This document shows positions 59,891-64,000 of a stretch of DNA of 64,000 bases, piece by piece; the first letter of the stretch is position 1, and every line of letters starts with the position of its first letter. The DNA comes from Zestomonas carbonaria (GTDB lineage: Bacteria > Pseudomonadota > Gammaproteobacteria > Pseudomonadales > Pseudomonadaceae). The stretch covers positions 21,439-85,438 of the forward strand of contig NZ_CAJFCI010000057.1 of assembly GCF_904061905.1 (NCBI RefSeq). Reading direction: 5' to 3'. A program made the translations under genes and the position numbers. The notes below the pieces were generated by a model. That model was not told the DNA's origin. It made no database searches and saw only the letters and a list, made by a program, of their open reading frames with translations.

Positions 59891-62092
59891 GTGCGTCGTT
59901 TTCGCAGCCAACCCGCGAGCTCCCGGGCCTCGCTCCTGGCCCTCGTCCTCCTCTTCGTCCTGCTGCCGCTGTCCGCGCGTTACTGGCTGGGCTGGTCGAA
60001 CGGGTTCGGCTACGCCTCCGACCTAGCCATCGGCAGCCTGCTGGTCCTCCTGCTGCACAACCGCCCGCCGTGGCTCGGCCTGCCCGTGATGCTGGCCTGG
60101 GGCGCGCTGCTGTTCGGCAACGCGGAACTGGTCACCGCCGTCGGCCGCATGCCGGAGCCGAGCGACCTAAAGTATCTCGGCGACCCGCAATTCGTCAGCC
60201 ACTCCACCCAGGGCGGCGGCCTCGCCCATCCCGGCCTGGCGCTGGCCCTCGGCCTCGGCGTGCTCACCTGCATCCTCTTCGTCCGGCGCCACTCCGCGCC
60301 ACTGCCGCGCTACTGGTATGCCCTGCCCGCGCTACTGCTGGCCGGCCACGCGGCCAGCCAGCACTGGAGCCCCAGCGAGGCGGAACAGTGGAAGCAGTTC
60401 AACCTGCCCCACAAACTGCTGGCGGAAGCGCTCAGCCATGGCCAGTTGGCGCTCGAGGAGCGGCTGAGCGGCGACGAACCCGAATCGCCGCCGGACATCG
60501 CCGGCCTGACCCGCCTGGACCTCGACGGCAGCCGCCTGCTGCCGGAAGGCAAGGCGCGCAACGTGCTGATCGTCACCCTGGAAGGCATCCCCGGCGCCTA
60601 CATCGCCGGTAGTCGCCAAGCGATCCGCAGCAGCTACGCCGAAAACCTCATGCCCCGCCTGAGCCAGTGGGCCGAGCGAGGCATGAACACGCCGGACTAC
60701 GTGCTGCACGCGCACCAGACCATCCGCGGCCTGTACGCCATGCTCTGCGGCGACTACGACAAGCTCGGCGGCGGTACGCCGAAGGGCGTCGAGATGCTCA
60801 ACAACGAGTTGCGCAACCGGCAGTGCCTGCCCGCGCAACTGAGCGAGCAGGGCTTCTCCACGCATTTCCTGCAAGGCGCCGGGCTGCGCTTCATGGCCAA
60901 GGACCGGATCATGCCGCACATCGGCTTCGACAAGACCCTCGGCCGCGAATGGTTCAGGAACGAGCCCTACCTGGACTTCCCCTGGGGCATGGACGACAAG
61001 TCCTACTTCGAGGGCGCGCTCGGCTACGTCGAACGGCTGCGCAAGCAGAAGAAGCCCTGGATGCTCACCCTGCTGACCGTCGGCACCCACCAGCCCTACT
61101 CCGCGCCAGACGACTACCTGGCCCGCTATCCCAGCGCCAGGCAGGCGGCCATCGGCTACCTCGACGACGCGGTCGGCGATTTCCTCGATGGCCTGGAGAA
61201 ACGGGGCGTGCTCGAAGACACCCTGGTGATCGTCACTTCCGACGAATCCCACGGCATCGAGGACGTGCGCCTGGCTTCGGCCTGGGGCTTCAACCTGGTG
61301 CTCGCACCCGAACAGGCGCAGCTCCCGGCGCTCAAGCGCGGCACCTACGGGCATGTCGACCTGACCGCCTCGGTGCTCGACTATTTCGGCTTCGACGTGC
61401 CCGGCAACCTTTCCGGCCGCTCGCTGTTCCGCGACTACGCGCACGGCCGCGAGATCATCTCCTACACCAACGGCCTGCTGCGCCTGCACGACGGCAAGGG
61501 CAGCCTGGTCGAATGCGACTTCCAGCAGGTCTGCCGGCGCTACGCCAGCGAAGGCTTCATCGCCGACCGGGCCCGCTACCTCGGGCGCTTCCGTGGCAGG
61601 CAGGCGCGCCTGGTCAGCCAGCGCGCGGCCCTGCTCGACCAGTCTCTGACCAGCGGGCAGATCGGCCAGCGCTACCAGTTCGCCGATCGCGAGCGCATCC
61701 GCCTGCGGGAAGCCTTCGGCAACGACTGGGCCGACAACCTGATCGGCGCCCAGTACCTGGAACTGCCCCAGGGCACCCGCACCCGGGTCGACCTGAAGAT
61801 CCGCGCCCTGAAGCTGGACAAGGCTGGCGCCACGCTGCTGCTCAAGACCAAGGAGTTCGACCGCGACGTCACCGAACTGGTCCCCGAGCTGCCGAAGCTG
61901 GCGCCCGGCAAGACCCTGGAGCTGAACTTCGGCTTCGACAACCTGGTGACCCGCAAGGCGTTCTCCTTCCACCTGCTCGGCCAGGGGCGCGGCGCCATCG
62001 AGATCACCGAGTTCAGCGTGGTCACCGAGCCGCTGCTGCCGGACGACATGCTGAAGCTGGAAAAGGCCCAGGAAAACGCACTGGCGCGATAG
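59891..62092 (+). CDS. LTA-synthase-family sulfatase/phosphoglycerol transferase-like membrane protein
   Basis: 733 residues. About four or five membrane helices in the first 160 residues precede a large periplasmic alkaline-phosphatase/sulfatase domain starting NVLIVTLEGIPGAYIAGSR. LLTVGTHQPYSAPDDYLARYP, VIVTSDESHGIEDV and GHVDLTASVLDYFGFD are the family's metal-site and loop motifs. Gram-negative members transfer phosphoglycerol or phosphoethanolamine to envelope glycans. GTG start with AGGAGTTCCC. Substrate not shown. Confidence 0.85.
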   Translation: MRRFRSQPASSRASLLALVLLFVLLPLSARYWLGWSNGFGYASDLAIGSLLVLLLHNRPPWLGLPVMLAWGALLFGNAELVTAVGRMPEPSDLKYLGDPQFVSHSTQGGGLAHPGLALALGLGVLTCILFVRRHSAPLPRYWYALPALLLAGHAASQHWSPSEAEQWKQFNLPHKLLAEALSHGQLALEERLSGDEPESPPDIAGLTRLDLDGSRLLPEGKARNVLIVTLEGIPGAYIAGSRQAIRSSYAENLMPRLSQWAERGMNTPDYVLHAHQTIRGLYAMLCGDYDKLGGGTPKGVEMLNNELRNRQCLPAQLSEQGFSTHFLQGAGLRFMAKDRIMPHIGFDKTLGREWFRNEPYLDFPWGMDDKSYFEGALGYVERLRKQKKPWMLTLLTVGTHQPYSAPDDYLARYPSARQAAIGYLDDAVGDFLDGLEKRGVLEDTLVIVTSDESHGIEDVRLASAWGFNLVLAPEQAQLPALKRGTYGHVDLTASVLDYFGFDVPGNLSGRSLFRDYAHGREIISYTNGLLRLHDGKGSLVECDFQQVCRRYASEGFIADRARYLGRFRGRQARLVSQRAALLDQSLTSGQIGQRYQFADRERIRLREAFGNDWADNLIGAQYLELPQGTRTRVDLKIRALKLDKAGATLLLKTKEFDRDVTELVPELPKLAPGKTLELNFGFDNLVTRKAFSFHLLGQGRGAIEITEFSVVTEPLLPDDMLKLEKAQENALAR

Positions 62093-62159
62093 CCGCGCCG
62101 GTGTCGCCCGGCAGCCGTCGCGCTTACAATGCGCCGCCCCGCACCCGCGATCGCCAACC

Positions 62160-63137
62160 ATGAATCCAGACGCCATCGGCACCCTGCAGCAGCACCTACT
62201 CTCCGCCCTGGAATCCGTTCCCGACGAAGCCCGCCGCCTGTTCCACGGCCGGGGCCGGCAATGGCCGGGGCTCGAACACGTCACTGCGGACTGGCTGCTG
62301 GGCCTGCTGCTGGTATCCCTGTTCAGGGAGCCGGGCGAGGCCGAGCTGGCCGCCCTGAAACGGATGCTCGTCGACCTCGGCGAGTCGCCCGCCTGGCAGC
62401 GTCTCGGCGCGCGCGGGCTGCTGCTCCAGCATCGCTACCTGCTCGACAGTCCGAGCGAATTCCTGCTCGGCGAGCCCCTGGACGAATGGCTGATCAGCGA
62501 GGACAGCCTGCGCTTCAAGCTGGACATCGGCAAGAAGCAGAACAACGGCCTGTTCCTCGACATGCGCTACGGCCGCCGCTGGGTGCGCGAGCAATCCGCG
62601 GGCAAGCGCGTGCTCAACCTGTTCGCCTACACCTGCGGCTTCTCGGTCGCCGCCATCGCCGGTGGCGCCGAGCAGGTGGTGAACCTGGACATGGCCAGGG
62701 CGGCCCTGAGTCGCGGCCGCGACAACCACCGGCTCAACGGGCACGACCTGGAGCGGGTGGTCTTCCTCGGCCACGAGCTGTTCAAATCCTGGGGCAAGGT
62801 GAAGAAATACGGCCCCTACGACCTGGTCATCATCGATCCGCCGTCCTTCCAGAAAGGCAGCTTCGCCCTCACCAGGGACTACCAGAAGATCCTCCGCCGC
62901 CTGCCCGACCTGCTCTCCGAACACGGCAGCGTCCTGGCCTGTGTCAACGACCCGGCCATCGGCCCCGATTTCCTCATCGACGGCATGGCCCGGGAAGCTC
63001 CCGGCCTGCGCTTCGTGCAACGCCTGGACAATCCGCCGGAGTTCGCCGACATCGACCCGGACAGCGGGCTGAAGGTGCTGCTGTTCACCCTCGACGAAGC
63101 CCAACCAACCGCCCAATCGAACGAAAACCAATCATGA
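62160..63137 (+). CDS. Class I SAM-dependent methyltransferase (RlmI/RlmK-like)
   Basis: 325 residues. The Rossmann methyltransferase domain has KRVLNLFAYTCGFSVAAIAG as the SAM-binding loop, NLDMARAALSRGRDN, and YDLVIIDPPSFQKG with the DPP(S/F) motif. This is the signature of the COG1092 group of 23S rRNA cytosine methyltransferases, but the PUA domain of RlmI is not visible. Its target is unproven. Coupled to the FKBP gene by an ATGA overlap. Confidence 0.85.
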   Translation: MNPDAIGTLQQHLLSALESVPDEARRLFHGRGRQWPGLEHVTADWLLGLLLVSLFREPGEAELAALKRMLVDLGESPAWQRLGARGLLLQHRYLLDSPSEFLLGEPLDEWLISEDSLRFKLDIGKKQNNGLFLDMRYGRRWVREQSAGKRVLNLFAYTCGFSVAAIAGGAEQVVNLDMARAALSRGRDNHRLNGHDLERVVFLGHELFKSWGKVKKYGPYDLVIIDPPSFQKGSFALTRDYQKILRRLPDLLSEHGSVLACVNDPAIGPDFLIDGMAREAPGLRFVQRLDNPPEFADIDPDSGLKVLLFTLDEAQPTAQSNENQS

Positions 63138-63475
63138 GCGACGAACTGCGAATAGAAGACATCCGCCCGGGCGATGGCAAGGAAGTGATCAAGGGCGCCC
63201 TGATCACCACCCAGTACGACGGCTTCCTGGAGGATGGCAGCAAGTTCGACTCCTCCTACGATCGCGGCAAGCCGTTCCAGTGCGTGATCGGCACCGGCCG
63301 GGTCATCAAGGGCTGGGACATCGGTCTGATGGGCATGAAGGTCGGCGGCAAGCGCAAGCTCTTCGTGCCGGCCCATCTCGCCTACGGCGAGCGGCAGATC
63401 GGCGCCCACATCAAGCCGAACTCGAACCTGGTCTTCGAGATCGAGCTGCTGGAAGTGCTGACGCGGGACGATTGA
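63134..63475 (+). CDS. FKBP-type peptidyl-prolyl isomerase
   Basis: 113 residues, a single FKBP domain without signal peptide. QYDGFLEDGSKFDSSYDRGK, GTGRVIKGWDIGLMGMKVGG and HLAYGERQIGAHIKPNSNLV make the active-site pocket. A cytoplasmic isomerase. The ATG at 63134 overlaps the methyltransferase stop, so the two are co-translated. Confidence 0.94.
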   Translation: MSDELRIEDIRPGDGKEVIKGALITTQYDGFLEDGSKFDSSYDRGKPFQCVIGTGRVIKGWDIGLMGMKVGGKRKLFVPAHLAYGERQIGAHIKPNSNLVFEIELLEVLTRDD

Positions 63476-63555
63476 TTCCTGCAAGAAAAACGTAACATTT
63501 CGACCGCTGCTCTTGGCCTACAGTAACGTCACGCCGTGAATCCGCGAGGTCGACG

Positions 63556-63969
63556 ATGACGGACAAGCTGAGAGTTCTCTTCGTGTGCATCGCAAACGAT
63601 GTGCGCTCACCGATGGCCGAGGCATTGCTGAGGCACGCCGACAACGAGCACTTCGACGCCCAGAGCGCCGGCATCCGGCCGACCGCGCTCGACCCACGCA
63701 CCCTCGAGGCCCTGGAGCATGCGGGCGTGTCCACGGATGGCCTGCGCAGCAAATCCATCGATGAGTTCGCGGGGCAGCACTTCGACTACCTGATCGACCT
63801 GTGCGACAAGTCCTCCGACGAGGCGGAGCTGCTGCCCCACTCGAAGGAGGTGCTGGTCTGGAACTTCGCCGACCCGGCCGCCAGCGACCGCCCCGACGCC
63901 TTCCGCCACACGCTCCAGGAACTCCATGAACGGATAAAGATGTTCACGGTGGTCAAGAACCGGAGCTGA
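63556..63969 (+). CDS. Low-molecular-weight phosphotyrosine-phosphatase/arsenate-reductase-like protein
   Basis: 137 residues. The P-loop C-X5-R-S is Cys11-Arg17-Ser18 in FVCIANDVRSPMAEALL, and ADPAASD near the end is the acid loop. The usual CxGNxCRS is changed: Ala13 replaces Gly and Val16 replaces the second Cys. Arsenate reductases of the thioredoxin type need further cysteines, and the only other one (LIDLCDKSS) is mid-protein. Activity may be altered. Confidence 0.8.
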   Translation: MTDKLRVLFVCIANDVRSPMAEALLRHADNEHFDAQSAGIRPTALDPRTLEALEHAGVSTDGLRSKSIDEFAGQHFDYLIDLCDKSSDEAELLPHSKEVLVWNFADPAASDRPDAFRHTLQELHERIKMFTVVKNRS

Positions 63970-63971
63970 CC

Positions 63972-63998
63972 CGTAGCCCGGATGCAATCCGGGCTACG
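63972..63998. repeat. Second REP family, palindromic copy at the window end
   Basis: CGTAGCCCGGAT, GCA, ATCCGGGCTACG: a 12-bp perfect palindrome around 3 bases, the same core as the inverted repeat at 43802-43859. Confidence 0.75.
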
Positions 63999-64000
63999 TC

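Overview
The window is about 66% GC and carries only Pseudomonas-type genes: RsmA, the aru/ast arginine succinyltransferase operon, the aot/argR transport operon, a GcsR-type glycine cleavage operon and REP/RAYT repeats. Proteins resemble P. aeruginosa, but the order does not match the PAO1 map as I remember it. The aot operon sits beside a two-component system and nrdAB, lipA sits in the gcv operon, and a p-cresol cluster lies beside tRNA-Arg(CCU). This suggests a relative of the P. aeruginosa group (P. nitroreducens / P. citronellolis / P. knackmussii type). The species is inferred, not shown.

Layout. 1-3.7 kb: a pchACXF-like p-cresol oxidation cluster whose first gene is cut by the window edge, ending next to tRNA-Arg(CCU). 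4-8.2 kb: an orphan phnN-like kinase, an AmrZ-like regulator, mgtE, a small exported protein, tRNA-Arg(ACG) x2, tRNA-Ser(GCU) and rsmA. 8.4-12.4 kb: lysC and alaS. 12.6-20.4 kb: the operon aruC-aruF-aruG-aruD-aruB-(small gene)-aruE, transcribed leftwards from an ArgR-type promoter. 20.8-22.4 kb: two overlapping lipoprotein genes. 22.4-26.5 kb: aotJ-aotQ-aotM-aotP-argR, with no aotO. 26.9-29.3 kb: an RstAB-like two-component system. 30-34.3 kb: class Ia ribonucleotide reductase nrdA-nrdB. 34.5-42.4 kb: an accessory stretch with a RAYT transposase and its REP elements, ligB, small lipoproteins, a CAP-domain protein, an ABM monooxygenase divergent from mdaB, a parvulin, and NnrS with a PpyR-like partner. 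42.5-44.7 kb: a gene-remnant junction with REPs, a YebC-family gene and a periplasmic NADP-dependent oxidoreductase. 44.7-57 kb: gcvH-gcvP-glyA-sdaA-gcvT-lipA, a divergent AraC/hydrolase pair, and the sigma54 activator gene gcsR. 57-64 kb: small proteins, a lipoprotein, a cold-shock protein, an LTA-synthase-like sulfatase, a methyltransferase, an FKBP isomerase and a low-molecular-weight phosphatase-like protein.

How they work together. The aru and aot operons form one arginine/ornithine uptake and catabolism regulon. Both promoters carry an ArgR site at exactly the same distance from the -10 box, and ArgR is encoded at the end of the aot operon. The glycine cleavage operon has a legible sigma54 architecture: a -24/-12 promoter, a perfect IHF consensus and three GcsR-like 18-mers. 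It also carries glyA and sdaA, giving a glycine to serine to pyruvate route, and lipA for the lipoyl cofactor of GcvH.

No CRISPR array, prophage, integrase or new multi-gene defence system was seen. The best leads are regulatory and repeat-related: the GcsR/IHF/sigma54 region, the paired ArgR promoters, the RAYT/REP system with a decayed second RAYT end, REP pairs placed inside three different operons, lipA in the gcv operon and the missing aotO.
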